Counted from the first letter of the stretch, positions 36,776 through 46,339 are shown. The stretch: DNA of 64,000 nucleotides from Luteimonas sp. MC1750 (GCF_016615955.1 NZ_CP067113.1:1736001-1800000), one strand, 5' to 3'. Notes: generated from the letters alone by a model not told the origin. Numbers and translations: made by a program.

Positions 36776-38068
36776 TCAGCGCCTCCCCTTCTTCACCGGC
36801 TTTGCCGCCTTCGCAGCGGGGCCCCTGGAGGAGCCCTTCCCGACCGACTTGGCTGCCTTCGCCGGGCCCTTCTTCGCGATCGGCTCGGGTGCGCGCGGCA
36901 CCGAGCCGGAGATCGCGCCGCCGAATCCGCTGCGCGCCGACGACGCGCGCCTGGCCGCCTTCTTCGGCGCGGCGGCGGGCGCCGCAGCCGCGCGTCTCGC
37001 GGCGGCGCCGGAGGTACCGGCACGGGCCGCCGTCTTCGCCGCTTTCCTGGACGCGCTGCCGCCCCGCTTCGCGGGAGCCGGCGCGGCCGCTCCACGACGA
37101 CGCGCCGGGGCCGCCGTCGTGCCGGCCCCAACCGGCTCCGCGGCGCCTGGCTGCGGCGTGCGCCCCAGCGCATCGCGCAGCCGGCGCACTTCGCGCTCGA
37201 GCTGCGCCAGCTTGCGATGCGCGCCGTCGAGCTCGCTGCGCGTGGGCATGCCCAGCTGCGCGGTGGCGTCCTCGACCATGCGCTGCACGCCGCCGCGCAC
37301 GCGCATCTGCGCGTTCACCAGCTGGCCGTAGACGTCGCGGAATTCCGGCGACAGCGCGATGTCGGCATAGGCTTCCTCGGCGGCGTCGATCCAGAGATCG
37401 AACAGCGCGCGCCCGGACTGCAGCTGCCGGCCCGGCTCTTCGTGGTCGATCAGCCGGTTTTCGAAGATCAGGAAGGCCTCCTGCTGCGCCTTCGCCATCA
37501 GTGCGGCATAGGCGCTGGACGCCTGCTGGTAATCGACCATGTGGCCGGCGAGCTGCTGGATCCGCTCCTGCTGCTCGCGGCCGGCGCCGAAGGCCGGCAT
37601 CCGCAGCCAGGACGTGCCCTCGTCGCGCACCGACTGCAGCCAGGGCGAAGAATCCTCCACCCACTGCTCCAGGCCCTGCAGGCCGTGCCCGCGCAGGCTG
37701 CGCAGCATCTCGGGGAAGGGATTTTCGCCGGCGGCGCCCAGGGCTTCCTTCCAGGCGCGCGCGACGTCCACCGCGTTGGTTTCCTGCCCGGCGAAACGCG
37801 CCGCGACTTCCTGCATGCGGGCGTACCACTGGCGGGCCTGGGTGTTGAAATGCCCGACCGCGTCGTTGGCCTCGGTGCGGCCCCCGTGCGCCAAGCGCGT
37901 CCACAGGTCCAGCGATTCCTGCCAGGCCTCGACGCCGGGGGGCAGCTGCGGTCCGCCCATCCCGGGAATGGTCGCCGCGGCCGGCGCCGCGCCGCGCAGC
38001 ACGTCGCCCCATGCGGCCCAGTAGCGTCGCGCCAGCGACTCGAAATCACCCTGAGGATTGCCCAGCAT
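36776..38068 (-). CDS. phaE: Class III polyhydroxyalkanoate synthase subunit PhaE
   Basis: PhaE is the activating subunit of class III PHA synthase. The 430-residue protein begins MLGNPQGDFESLARRYWAAWGDVLRG. It shows family landmarks such as MPAFGAGREQQERIQQLAGHMVDYQQASSAYAALMAKAQQEA and SPEFRDVYGQLVNAQMRVRGGVQRMVED. GGAG lies seven bases before the ATG at 38068. The C-terminal 110 residues are Lys/Arg/Ala/Pro-rich with AAKP-like units, resembling histone H1 or AlgR3-type tails and phasin PhaF. Such a tail could tether granules to DNA. That idea is inference from composition. Confidence 0.9.
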   Translation of the reverse strand: MLGNPQGDFESLARRYWAAWGDVLRGAAPAAATIPGMGGPQLPPGVEAWQESLDLWTRLAHGGRTEANDAVGHFNTQARQWYARMQEVAARFAGQETNAVDVARAWKEALGAAGENPFPEMLRSLRGHGLQGLEQWVEDSSPWLQSVRDEGTSWLRMPAFGAGREQQERIQQLAGHMVDYQQASSAYAALMAKAQQEAFLIFENRLIDHEEPGRQLQSGRALFDLWIDAAEEAYADIALSPEFRDVYGQLVNAQMRVRGGVQRMVEDATAQLGMPTRSELDGAHRKLAQLEREVRRLRDALGRTPQPGAAEPVGAGTTAAPARRRGAAAPAPAKRGGSASRKAAKTAARAGTSGAAARRAAAAPAAAPKKAARRASSARSGFGGAISGSVPRAPEPIAKKGPAKAAKSVGKGSSRGPAAKAAKPVKKGRR

Positions 38069-38129
38069 TGCCCGTCTCCATCCGCGTGGCCCGATCATAG
38101 CAACCGCACAAGGCGGCGCCAGCGCCGGC

Positions 38130-38762
38130 TCAGGGCTTGGGAATGCGCAGGGTCTTGCTGATCATCAGCGAGCCGGACAGCGCGTACACCAGCACCAGCG
38201 GATGCAGCTGCCACGGCCCGACCTGCCACTGCCCGAGCCACAGGTTGTCGCCGATCGCACCCTGCCACGCGGCCACGGCCAGCAGTCCGACGATCGCGAC
38301 GCTGGTCGGGATCGGCGTGCCTTCGAAATACTTCACCTTGTCGCCGCCGTCGGCCAGCGTCTCGGCGGTCACGTTGTAGCGCGCCAGGCGGCTCACGCCG
38401 CAGCCGACGAACCAGCTCAGGACCACCCAGTCCCAGCCGCCCTGCAGGCCGCAGGCGTAGCCCAGCGCGGCGGGTGCGACGCCGAAGGAGATGACGTCGG
38501 CCAGCGAGTCCAGTTCGCGCCCGAGCGTCGAGGCCACCTTGCGCCAACGCGCGATGCGCCCGTCGAAGGCATCGAAGACAAAGGCCAGCGGGATCAGCGC
38601 CATGCCGAGCAGCAGGTCACGGACGCCGCTGCTTCCAGCGCCCTCCTGCAGGTAGCGCATCGCGGCGAAGATCGCGCCGGTGCCGCAGAACGCATTGGCA
38701 AGCGTGAACCAGTCCGCCAGGTGGAAGTCGCGGAGCATGGAGAAGTGGCGCTGGCGGGTCAT
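38130..38762 (-). CDS. pssA: CDP-diacylglycerol-serine O-phosphatidyltransferase
   Basis: This 210-residue CDP-alcohol phosphatidyltransferase of the membrane PssA type makes phosphatidylserine, the precursor of phosphatidylethanolamine. The catalytic motif DG-x2-AR-x8-G-x3-D-x3-D appears intact from FDAFDGRIARWRKVASTLGRELDSLAD. Six or more hydrophobic segments are visible, and the C-terminus ends in a short SKTLRIPKP tail. It lies upstream of phaE on the same strand, with 61 bases between the phaE start and the pssA stop. It is probably a separate transcription unit. Confidence 0.9.
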   Translation of the reverse strand: MTRQRHFSMLRDFHLADWFTLANAFCGTGAIFAAMRYLQEGAGSSGVRDLLLGMALIPLAFVFDAFDGRIARWRKVASTLGRELDSLADVISFGVAPAALGYACGLQGGWDWVVLSWFVGCGVSRLARYNVTAETLADGGDKVKYFEGTPIPTSVAIVGLLAVAAWQGAIGDNLWLGQWQVGPWQLHPLVLVYALSGSLMISKTLRIPKP

Positions 38763-38831
38763 CGACGCTCCAATGTGCGCAAGGAAGGCTGCAGCATGCC
38801 AAACCCGATGTCAGCGCGGGGCAAATCCGCG

Positions 38832-40688
38832 TCAGCGCGGCATCGCGAGGTGGGAGACACCCAGTGCCGCGGCGCCGCGCGGCGTCGCTTCGATCACGGC
38901 GTCGACCGGCAGCGCCGCGCCATCGAGGTGGGCATCGACCCGGTCCAGCGCCTCGTAGACATAGGGCAGGAGCGGCAGGTAGCGCGCGCCATAGTCGGGG
39001 AATGCGAGGAAGCCGTCGAAATGCTGCACGTTGCGCACCTGCCAGTAGCGCACGTCGCGGCCGGCGGCACGGGCATGGGCGACGTAGGGCGCGCTGCTGA
39101 AGGCGACCGGGATCAGGCCGTCGTCGAGCCCATGCACCACCACTACCGGCAGCCCGGCGCGCGGCGGTGCCGCGCGCGTGGCGGCGATGCCGGCGCGCAC
39201 GCGGTCGGCGTCGGGGCCCTGCCCGGTCGACAGGCCGCGCAGGCACTGCAGGCCGGTCCACGCCAGGTCGGGTGGCGCGAGGCCGACGTCCACCAGGCCC
39301 ACGCCGGAACCCGGTGGAATGCCGCTGGCATCGGACCACCAGGCGGCACGTTCCGCGGCCGTCGCCGCTCGCGGCCGGAAGTCGCTGCCCTGTGCGGCGT
39401 ACGAGAGTCCGCATGGTCCCTCGCCCACGCCGTAGCGGCCGTATGCGCTCGCATAGGTCGCGGCCACCGCGCGCCAGAGGTCGAAGCCGGCCGACAGCGC
39501 ACCGGCGCGCAGCGCTTCGTCGGTCCAGCCGCTGTCGGCCAGGCGCTCGCGCGCCTGTCCGGCCTGCGCCGCGGTGTCCGCGCCGTCCAGCAGCCCCTGC
39601 GCGGCCAGCGATGCGCAGCGCGCGGCGTACAGCGGACGCACCTGGTCGAGCAGCGGCGGCTGCGGCAGCTGGTCCACCGCCAGCAGCGCGCAGGGCATCA
39701 GCAGCGCGGCTTCGGTGGTGTAGTCGTAGAGCGCGCGCGCGCCCGGCGCGTCGACGTACACATTGGGCTCGCCGGCCACGACCGCGTCCAGCCAGTCGCC
39801 TTCCAGCTCGGCCGCGCGCAGCACCGCGCCGCCGCCGTTGGAAATGCCCACCGCGATCACGCGCGTGTTGTCGAAGGTGAAAGGCGCCTGCGCAGGCAGG
39901 GCCTCGTCCAGCGCGTGCAGCGCGAACTCGGCGGCCTGCTTCACGTGGCGGCCCCAGTCGGCTTCGGGGTTGTCCTGCGAATGGGCGTGCTTGAAGGCCA
40001 CCCCGGTGGCGCCCTGCGCCGCGTCGGGCGCGAAGGCGATGTCGCCGGCGTCGCGCGCCGCGACGCGTCCATCCGCCCCGAAGCCCAGGCCCGCGTCGAG
40101 GTCGAAGTAGTCGCTGCCCGCGCCCTTGTCGGTATAGGCGACGGCGCAGCCGCGCGGCAGGCCCCAGGCACCGGCCACCGCGATCGAGCCGTAGATGCCG
40201 CGCGAGCCGGAAGATGCGGTGACCACCACGCAGCGCTTCGCGGCGTCGAAAGCGTCGGGCACCTGCGCCAGCACGCGGTGCGGATGGGTCGCGCCGGGGA
40301 CGGTGGCATAGGCGGAGAATTCGCGACCGGGAACCGCGGCCACGCTGCCGTACAGGGTGCCGTAGCCACCGGCGGGGCCAAGGTCGGCAATCCCGCGCCA
40401 GTTGCTCCAGAGCGCGCGGCGGCGCAGTTCGGCGGCCGTCGGCGCCGCGGCGTCGGCGAACGCCGGCGGCACCATCTGGCGCAGGCCGTCGAGGCCCAGG
40501 CCCGCGGTCAGCAGGTCGTCGCCATCGCGATGCAGGCTGCTGCGTGGCTGCTCGAACATCACCGTCTCCCTTGCGTCGCGTGCGGCGGCCGAGGCGCAGC
40601 CGGCCAGCACGGCCAGGGCCAGCGTCGCCGCCGTGGCGACCAGGCGCGCGCGCGGCGTGGTCGGGTTGGAATGCGGAAACTGGCGCAC
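38832..40688 (-). CDS. D-(-)-3-hydroxybutyrate oligomer hydrolase
   Basis: This enzyme cleaves oligomers of 3-hydroxybutyrate to monomer. The sequence fits the 3HBOH family (PF10605), with KRCVVVTASSGSRGIYGSIAVAGAWGLPRGCAVAYTDKGAG, the serine elbow VGISNGGGAVLRAAELEGDWLDAVVAGEPNV and VVVHGLDDGLIPVAFSS. A lipoprotein signal (LVATAATLALAVLAGC) indicates export and lipid anchoring, so it acts outside the cytoplasm. No ATG is available; the GTG at 40688 has GAGG eight bases upstream, and the GTG at 40697 overlaps that site. It diverges from the dehydrogenase gene, sharing the promoter region with the conserved motif at 40746-40762. Confidence 0.9.
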   Translation of the reverse strand: MRQFPHSNPTTPRARLVATAATLALAVLAGCASAAARDARETVMFEQPRSSLHRDGDDLLTAGLGLDGLRQMVPPAFADAAAPTAAELRRRALWSNWRGIADLGPAGGYGTLYGSVAAVPGREFSAYATVPGATHPHRVLAQVPDAFDAAKRCVVVTASSGSRGIYGSIAVAGAWGLPRGCAVAYTDKGAGSDYFDLDAGLGFGADGRVAARDAGDIAFAPDAAQGATGVAFKHAHSQDNPEADWGRHVKQAAEFALHALDEALPAQAPFTFDNTRVIAVGISNGGGAVLRAAELEGDWLDAVVAGEPNVYVDAPGARALYDYTTEAALLMPCALLAVDQLPQPPLLDQVRPLYAARCASLAAQGLLDGADTAAQAGQARERLADSGWTDEALRAGALSAGFDLWRAVAATYASAYGRYGVGEGPCGLSYAAQGSDFRPRAATAAERAAWWSDASGIPPGSGVGLVDVGLAPPDLAWTGLQCLRGLSTGQGPDADRVRAGIAATRAAPPRAGLPVVVVHGLDDGLIPVAFSSAPYVAHARAAGRDVRYWQVRNVQHFDGFLAFPDYGARYLPLLPYVYEALDRVDAHLDGAALPVDAVIEATPRGAAALGVSHLAMPR

Positions 40689-40745
40689 GTAGGCCACCTC
40701 AGGCTACCGGGAGTGCCCGCACCCTAGCAGCCACCCGCAGCCGCG

Positions 40746-40763
40746 GCATCGTACTTTCGTACG
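40746..40763. promoter_or_regulatory. Conserved inverted-repeat motif, hydrolase/dehydrogenase divergent promoter
   Basis: GCATCGTACTTTCGTACG contains the inverted repeat CGTAC-tttc-GTACG (40750-40763). An extended -10 (TGCTAACGT, with TAACGT at 40788-40793) lies downstream for the dehydrogenase, so the repeat centre falls about 43 bases before the likely start of transcription, a normal activator position. A near copy is at 48703-48719. The LuxR-type regulator encoded directly after the dehydrogenase is the obvious candidate ligand. Confidence 0.55.
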
Positions 40764-40819
40764 CGGGGGCCGGCCACCCCGGTTTGCTAACGTGGGCCAT
40801 CCCCGCCAGGCATGCCCCA

Positions 40820-41623
40820 ATGACCGACACCTTCCTCACCGGCCGCACCGCGCTGGTCACCGGCAGCACCTCCGGCATCGGCCTGGCCATCGCCTGCTCG
40901 CTTGCAGCGGCCGGTGCGCGCGTCGCGGTCAACGGACTCGGCGACGAGGCGCAGGTGGGGGCGGCACTGGAGGCGGTGCGCCAGGCCGGCGGTGGCGATG
41001 CCCGCCACTTCGACGCCGACCTGCGCGATGCCGACGCCATCGCCGCGATGATGGCCGGGATCGACGCCTGGTCCCCGGTCGACGTGCTGGTCAACAACGC
41101 CGGCATCCAGCACACCGCGGCGTTCGCGCAGATGCCGGTGGGCAAGTGGAACGACATCATCGCCATCAACCTCAGCGCCGCCTTCCACACGATGCGGGCG
41201 GCCCTGCCGGGGATGGCCGGGCGGGGCTTCGGGCGCGTGGTCAACATCGCCTCGGTGCATGGGCTGGTCGCGTCGAAGGACAAGGCGCCCTACGTCGCGG
41301 CCAAGCACGGCATCGTCGGGCTGTCGAAGGTGGCCGCGCTGGAATACGCCGCCACCGGCAGCCGCGACAGCGGCGGCGTGACCGTCAACTGCATCTGTCC
41401 GGGCTGGGTCGAGACGCCGCTGATCGAGCCGCAGATCGAGGCCCGCCGCAACGGTGGCAGCCGCGAGGACGGCGTGCGCGCCCTGGTGGCGGAGAAGCAG
41501 CCCAGCCTGCGCATGACCCTTCCCGCGGAAATCGGCGCGCTGGCGGTCTGGCTGTGCCGCCGCGAGGCGCACAACGTCACCGGCGCGTCGTTCCCCGTCG
41601 ACGGCGGCTGGACCACGCAGTAA
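40820..41623 (+). CDS. bdhA: 3-hydroxybutyrate dehydrogenase
   Basis: This 267-residue NAD-dependent short-chain dehydrogenase oxidises D-3-hydroxybutyrate to acetoacetate in the cytoplasm. It has the cofactor motif VTGSTSGIGLAIA, the NNAGIQH motif, catalytic Ser in NIASVHGL and YVAAKHGIVG with the Tyr/Lys pair. CICPGWVETPLIEPQIEARR and VAEKQPSLRMTLPAEIGALAVWLC are characteristic of 3HB dehydrogenases. The next gene, a response regulator, follows after 21 bases and is probably in the same transcript. The pairing with oligomer hydrolase opposite supports the assignment. Confidence 0.93.
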   Translation: MTDTFLTGRTALVTGSTSGIGLAIACSLAAAGARVAVNGLGDEAQVGAALEAVRQAGGGDARHFDADLRDADAIAAMMAGIDAWSPVDVLVNNAGIQHTAAFAQMPVGKWNDIIAINLSAAFHTMRAALPGMAGRGFGRVVNIASVHGLVASKDKAPYVAAKHGIVGLSKVAALEYAATGSRDSGGVTVNCICPGWVETPLIEPQIEARRNGGSREDGVRALVAEKQPSLRMTLPAEIGALAVWLCRREAHNVTGASFPVDGGWTTQ

Positions 41624-41644
41624 CGCCGAGCGCGCCCGCAGGCC

Positions 41645-42316
41645 ATGGCCACCCTTCTCATCGCCGACGACCATCCGCTGTTCCGTGCCGCCCTGCGCGG
41701 CGCCGCGGTCGAGGCCGAGGCCGGCACCGGCGTGCTCGAGGCCGGCACCCTGGACGACACCCTGGCCGCGCTGGAGTCGCGCGCCGACATCGACCTGGTG
41801 CTGCTCGACCTGCACATGCCCGGCAACCACGGGCTCGCCGGCCTGGCCGCGATCCGCGCCCGCTTCCCCGCGGTGGCGGTGGTGCTGGTGTCCGCCAACG
41901 AGGATCCGCAGGTGGTGCGCCGTGCGCTCGACCACGGTGCCGCCGGCTACATCCCCAAGAGCGCCGGCCTGGACGAGATGCGCGACGCCATCCGCACCGT
42001 GCTGGCCTGCGAGGAATGGCTGCCGCCGGCGCTGCGCGGCGCCGTCGCACGGGCCGCGTCCGCTCCGGGCGACGCGGATCTGGCCGCACGCCTGGCGAGC
42101 CTCACCGCGCAGCAGTTCCGGGTGCTGGCGCTGGTCGCCGAGGGCCTGCTCAACAAGCAGATCGCCGACCGCCTGGACGTGCAGGAGCGCACGGTCAAGG
42201 CGCATCTCTCGGCGATCTTCGAGAAGCTCGGCGTGCGCAACCGCACCCAGGCCGGGGTGATCCTGCGCGGGCTCGAACTCAGCGACCCGGCGCGCCAGGT
42301 CGAAAGCGCCGGCTGA
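41645..42316 (+). CDS. LuxR/NarL-type response regulator (CrbR/ErdR-like)
   Basis: This 223-residue regulator has a receiver domain with acidic pocket Asp8-Asp9, phosphoacceptor Asp55 (LVLLDLHMPG) and Lys in IPKSAG. A GerE-type DNA-binding domain follows (LTAQQFRVLALVAEGLLNKQIADRLDVQERTVKAHLSAIFEKLGVRNRTQAG). It lies 21 bases downstream of bdhA. The symporter-fused kinase at 42897-46238 is the likely partner. In Pseudomonas and Vibrio, the equivalent pair CrbS/CrbR (MxtR/ErdR) controls acetyl-CoA synthetase and acetate use. The assignment to that group is by architecture and context, not by alignment. Confidence 0.88.
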   Translation: MATLLIADDHPLFRAALRGAAVEAEAGTGVLEAGTLDDTLAALESRADIDLVLLDLHMPGNHGLAGLAAIRARFPAVAVVLVSANEDPQVVRRALDHGAAGYIPKSAGLDEMRDAIRTVLACEEWLPPALRGAVARAASAPGDADLAARLASLTAQQFRVLALVAEGLLNKQIADRLDVQERTVKAHLSAIFEKLGVRNRTQAGVILRGLELSDPARQVESAG

Positions 42317-42361
42317 GCGTGGGACGCGGCCGGTCCCGGCGCCCAAGTGGTCCGCGCGAGA

Positions 42362-42853
42362 TCAGCGCGAGAACGCCCAGGACTGCATGCGCCCGTCGCG
42401 ATACGGCATCACGCCGTGGAACGGCCGCGGATCCCCGTCGAACACCAGCGGCACGAAGTGGCGATCGCCCTCCCACAGCGGCAGCTCGAGGATCCGGTCG
42501 ACGTCGACCCACTCCAGGGTGCCTTCCGGGTTCGAGCCCGGCGGCGTGCCGGTGAAGTCCGTGACCAGGAAGACGAAGGCGAACCAGTCCTCGCCGCCCT
42601 TGCCGAAGCCCGGCCAGCCGATGGTGCCGCGCAGCGTGATGCGCGTGCAGTCGATGGCGGCCTCCTCGTGGATCTCGCGCCGCATGCCGGCGAGCGCGTC
42701 CTCGCCGGCTTCGAGTTTCCCGCCGAGGCCGTTGTACTTGCCCAAGTGCTGGTCGCCGGGCCGCGCGTTGCGGTGGACCATCAGCACGCGGCGTTGGTCG
42801 GGCGACAGGACGTAGCCGAGGGTGGCCAGGATCGGTGTGTAGGGCATCGGCAC
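42362..42853 (-). CDS. Nudix hydrolase (MutT/MTH1-like)
   Basis: This 163-residue Nudix enzyme hydrolyses a nucleoside diphosphate linked to another moiety, possibly oxidised dNTPs. The Nudix box runs GGKLEAGEDALAGMRREIHEEAAI, matching Gx5Ex7REUxEExxU with Ala in place of the usual Gly. YNGLGGKLE and the later WPGFGKGGEDWFAFVFLV and EWVDVDRILELPLWEGDRHF stretches resemble 8-oxo-dGTPase (MTH1-type) proteins. It stands between the response regulator and kinase genes but reads on the kinase strand. A regulatory link is not evident. Confidence 0.88.
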   Translation of the reverse strand: MPMPYTPILATLGYVLSPDQRRVLMVHRNARPGDQHLGKYNGLGGKLEAGEDALAGMRREIHEEAAIDCTRITLRGTIGWPGFGKGGEDWFAFVFLVTDFTGTPPGSNPEGTLEWVDVDRILELPLWEGDRHFVPLVFDGDPRPFHGVMPYRDGRMQSWAFSR

Positions 42854-42896
42854 GGAAGGCAGCGGACGGACGCTGATTGTAGGGTCCGTGCCGCGC

Positions 42897-45800
42897 TCAG
42901 CCGGCGGGCGAGCGGGTGATGCGCATCCGGCCCAGCATCGACTTCAGCGCCAGCGGCCGCACCGGCTTCTGCAGCAGGCCGAGGCCGTGTTCGGCGACCT
43001 CGCGGCGCACCGCGTCGGTGGCATCGGCGCTGAGCACCAGGGTCGGCACCGCGGCGTAGCGCGCCGCCAGCCGCTGCCAGGCCTGGATCCCGGTATCGCC
43101 ATCGTCGAGGTGGTAGTCGAGCAGCCACAGCTCGGCCGCGCGCTGCCCGTGCGCGCGCAGGGCGGCCTCGCTGCCGGCCACGGCGTCCACGCTGCAGCCC
43201 CAGGCCTGCAGCAGGTCGGACAGCGATGCCAGGGCCATCGGATCGTTGTCGAGCACCAGCACGTGCGCGCCGGCAAGCCCGCCACGCCCTGCAGCCGGAA
43301 CCGCCTGTGCCGGCGCCGGCACCGCGGGCAGCGCGATCGCGAACACGGTGCCGACGCCCGGCCGGCTGTGCAGCTCGACGCGCGAACCGAGCAGGCGCGC
43401 GATCCGCTCGGCGATCGCCAGCCCCAGGCCCAGGCCCTGCCCGCCCACGCCATCGCCACGGCGGAACTCCTCGAAGATCAGCGTCTGCTGCGCGGGCACG
43501 ATCCCGGGACCGGTGTCATGCACCTCGATGCGCAGCCCGCCCGCGCTGCGGCGCACGCCCAGCAGCACGCGTCCCTCGCGGGTGTAGCGCACGGCGTTGG
43601 CCAGGAAGTTCTGCAGCACCCGGCGCAGCAGCTGCGGGTCGCTGTGCGTCCAGGCCGCGGTGGCCACGTGGTCGAAGCCCAGGCCGCGGTCGCCGGCCAG
43701 CGCGCGGAACTCGGAGGCCAGCGGCTCGAGCACTTCGGCCAGCGGGAAGTCGCGCGGCTGCGGCACGAGGCCGCCGGCCTCCAGCCGCGCCATGTCGAAC
43801 AGTCCGGTGAGCAGGTCGGTCGTCGAATCGAGCGCGCCGCGGATCTGCCCCAGCGACGCGCGCTGCGTGCCCGCCACCTGCTCGGCCAGCGCGTCGGTGA
43901 ACAGCTGCGCCGCGTGCAGCGGCTGCAGCAGGTCGTGGCCGACGGCGGTCAGAAAGCGGCTCTTGGCCTCGTTGGCGCGCTCGGCTTCCTGCCGCGCCAG
44001 GTCCAGGCTGGCGGTGCGCTCCTCCACGCGCTGCTCGAGGGTCTCATTGCTGCGCTTGAGCTCGGCCTCGGTGCGTCGGAACTGGGTCACGTCGGTGAAG
44101 GTGGCGACGAAGCCGCCACCGGGCATCGGGTTGCCGCGGATCTCGACGATGCCGCCGTCGGGGAACACGCGCTCGCTGACATAGGGCGTGCCGGCGCGCA
44201 TATGCCGCAGGCGCTTGTCGGCCTCGGCATCGATGCGGCCGTCGACGCCTTCGACCAGCCCGCGGCCGAGGTTGTGCGCCACCAGCTCCGCCACCGGCAC
44301 GCCGATCCGCAGCAGCCCCGGCGGATAGCCGAACAGCTCGGCGTAGCGCCGGTTCCAGGCCACCAGGCGCAGCTCCCGGTCGACCACGCTGATGCCCTGG
44401 CTCATGTTCTCAAGCGCCGCTTCGAGCACCCGCTGGTTGAAGCGCAGGTCCTGCGAGGCCTCGCCGACGATCTCGGCCACGGTGTCGAGGTCGGGCCCGG
44501 CCTCGCGCCGGGCCGCGTCGAGCAGCAGCCGGGCCGACGCGCTGCCCAGCACCGCGGCGAGTTCGCGCTCGAAGCGCGCCTCGATCAGCGACGGCACCGG
44601 GCCGCTGGCCGGCGCGCCGCGCAGCAGCTCGTCCACCGTGCGCGCCGGCAGGAAGCGCCGTCCGGCCTGGCGCAGCGTGCGCAGGTCCGAGCCGCGGGCC
44701 ACGTCGCGATCCGGCGCGGACAGCCAGGCCGACAGCGCCAGGGTGGTGGCCGCGCCCACGAACAGGCTGACCCCGACCGCGCGCCCCAGCCGGCTCCAGC
44801 CGGTAAGCCCGAAGATGCTTTCCGGCGCCAGCCAGGCGATGCCCCAGGGGCCCGCGTGCAGCCAGTCGGCCTGGCCACCCACCAGCTCGACCAGCATCGG
44901 CGACAGCATCACCCAGGCCCAGGCCAGGAAGGCCATGACCACGCCCCACGTCGCCGCGGCCGCCGGCGTTCGCGTGCGCCACACCGCGCAGAACAGCGCC
45001 GGGGCCAGCGTCGCCAGCGCCGAGAACGACACCGCGCCGACGTCGGCCAGGGTCTCGCTGCCGGCGATCACGCGGCTGTAGGCCCACGCCATCAGCATCA
45101 CCGCCACGATGCCGGCGCGGCGCAGCGCCAGCAGCGCGCCGCGGTGGTCGTCGCCCTCGCCGCGCCCGACCGCCCACGCGCCCCGCAGCAGGCCCGGCGT
45201 GAACCAGTGGTTGCCGATCATGAGGCTCAGCGCGAGGGTACTCACCACCACCATGCCGGTGGCCGCGCTCAGGCCGCCGAGGAAGGCGAACAGCGCCAGC
45301 CCGTCGTGGCCGAGCGCCGCGGGCAGCGCCAGCGCATACATGTCCGAGGGCACGCTGTCGCCCAGGATCGCCGTGCCGGCGCGCGCCAGCGGCAGCGTCG
45401 GCAGCGCGATCAGCACCAGGTACAGCGGGAACTGCCAGCGTGCGGTGCGTACGTCGCGCTCGTCGCGGCACTCGACCACGCCGACATGGAACTGGTGCGG
45501 CAGGATGAACATCGCCAGCGCGCCCAGCAGCACCAGCGGGATGAAGCCGCCGACCGGTTCGGGCGGCGACAGCGGCGCGGTGACGTCGATCTCGCCGAGC
45601 CCGAACCACACCAGCAGGCCCAGGGCCAGCATCGCGAGCAGCTTGAACAGCGACTCGAAGGCCATCGCGAGCACCAGGCCGCGGTTGTGCTCCGCGGCGC
45701 TGGCGCGGCGCGTGCCGAAGGCCATCGCGAACACCGCCATCGCCAGCGCGACGTAGAGCGCGCCGTCGCGCCAGGGCGGCACGGCCGCGGCCACGTCGCC

Positions 45801-46238
45801 GGCGCTGGTGAGCGTGGCGAAGCTCATCGTCACCGCCTTCAGCTGCAGGGCGACGTAGGGCACCATGCCCAGCAGCGCGACCAGGGTGACCACGGCGGCC
45901 AGCCACGGGTCCTTGCCGAGCCGGGTCGCGATGAGGTCGGCGATCGAGGTCGAGTTGCCCTCGCGCGCCAGCCGCACCAGCCGGGTCATGAACCCGAAGG
46001 CGATGATGTAGAAGACGATCGCGCCGAAGAAGGTCGGCGGCAGCGGCCAGCCGTAGCGCGCGGCCTGGGTCACCGTGCCGTAGAAGGTCCACGAGGTGCA
46101 GTGCACCGCCAGCGACAGCGCGTAGACGTGGCGCCAGTGACGCGCCAGCGCGCCGGGGTGCCGCTCGGCATAGAGGGCGACGCCGAACAGCAGGGCGAGC
46201 CACAGCGCCGCGGCGGCGACCACCACGCCGACGCTCAC
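42897..46238 (-). CDS. Sodium:solute symporter-fused hybrid sensor histidine kinase (CrbS/MxtR-like)
   Basis: This 1113-residue protein joins an N-terminal sodium:solute symporter domain of about 13 membrane segments (residues 1-510) to a PAS domain (about 615-725), a short coiled coil, a histidine kinase and a receiver. The H-box holds His768 (AVGHDLLQPLHAAQLF). N- and G-boxes are NFLANAVRYT, DTGPGI and GLGLGLAIA. The receiver Asp1041 is in LLDYHLDD. This layout is that of CrbS/MxtR and CbrA, which sense acetate or other carbon sources. The GTG start at 46238 has GGAG eight bases upstream. With the response regulator it likely controls the hydroxybutyrate genes. Confidence 0.9.
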   Translation of the reverse strand: MSVGVVVAAAALWLALLFGVALYAERHPGALARHWRHVYALSLAVHCTSWTFYGTVTQAARYGWPLPPTFFGAIVFYIIAFGFMTRLVRLAREGNSTSIADLIATRLGKDPWLAAVVTLVALLGMVPYVALQLKAVTMSFATLTSAGDVAAAVPPWRDGALYVALAMAVFAMAFGTRRASAAEHNRGLVLAMAFESLFKLLAMLALGLLVWFGLGEIDVTAPLSPPEPVGGFIPLVLLGALAMFILPHQFHVGVVECRDERDVRTARWQFPLYLVLIALPTLPLARAGTAILGDSVPSDMYALALPAALGHDGLALFAFLGGLSAATGMVVVSTLALSLMIGNHWFTPGLLRGAWAVGRGEGDDHRGALLALRRAGIVAVMLMAWAYSRVIAGSETLADVGAVSFSALATLAPALFCAVWRTRTPAAAATWGVVMAFLAWAWVMLSPMLVELVGGQADWLHAGPWGIAWLAPESIFGLTGWSRLGRAVGVSLFVGAATTLALSAWLSAPDRDVARGSDLRTLRQAGRRFLPARTVDELLRGAPASGPVPSLIEARFERELAAVLGSASARLLLDAARREAGPDLDTVAEIVGEASQDLRFNQRVLEAALENMSQGISVVDRELRLVAWNRRYAELFGYPPGLLRIGVPVAELVAHNLGRGLVEGVDGRIDAEADKRLRHMRAGTPYVSERVFPDGGIVEIRGNPMPGGGFVATFTDVTQFRRTEAELKRSNETLEQRVEERTASLDLARQEAERANEAKSRFLTAVGHDLLQPLHAAQLFTDALAEQVAGTQRASLGQIRGALDSTTDLLTGLFDMARLEAGGLVPQPRDFPLAEVLEPLASEFRALAGDRGLGFDHVATAAWTHSDPQLLRRVLQNFLANAVRYTREGRVLLGVRRSAGGLRIEVHDTGPGIVPAQQTLIFEEFRRGDGVGGQGLGLGLAIAERIARLLGSRVELHSRPGVGTVFAIALPAVPAPAQAVPAAGRGGLAGAHVLVLDNDPMALASLSDLLQAWGCSVDAVAGSEAALRAHGQRAAELWLLDYHLDDGDTGIQAWQRLAARYAAVPTLVLSADATDAVRREVAEHGLGLLQKPVRPLALKSMLGRMRITRSPAG

Positions 46239-46339
46239 GCGGCCACTCCGTGGCGTCCGGTTGTCGTCAAGCGCATCGGCAAGGCCGGGCTCCCCTGTCC
46301 ACGGCGCAAGGATACGGCAGTAGCCGGGCGCAAACGCAC

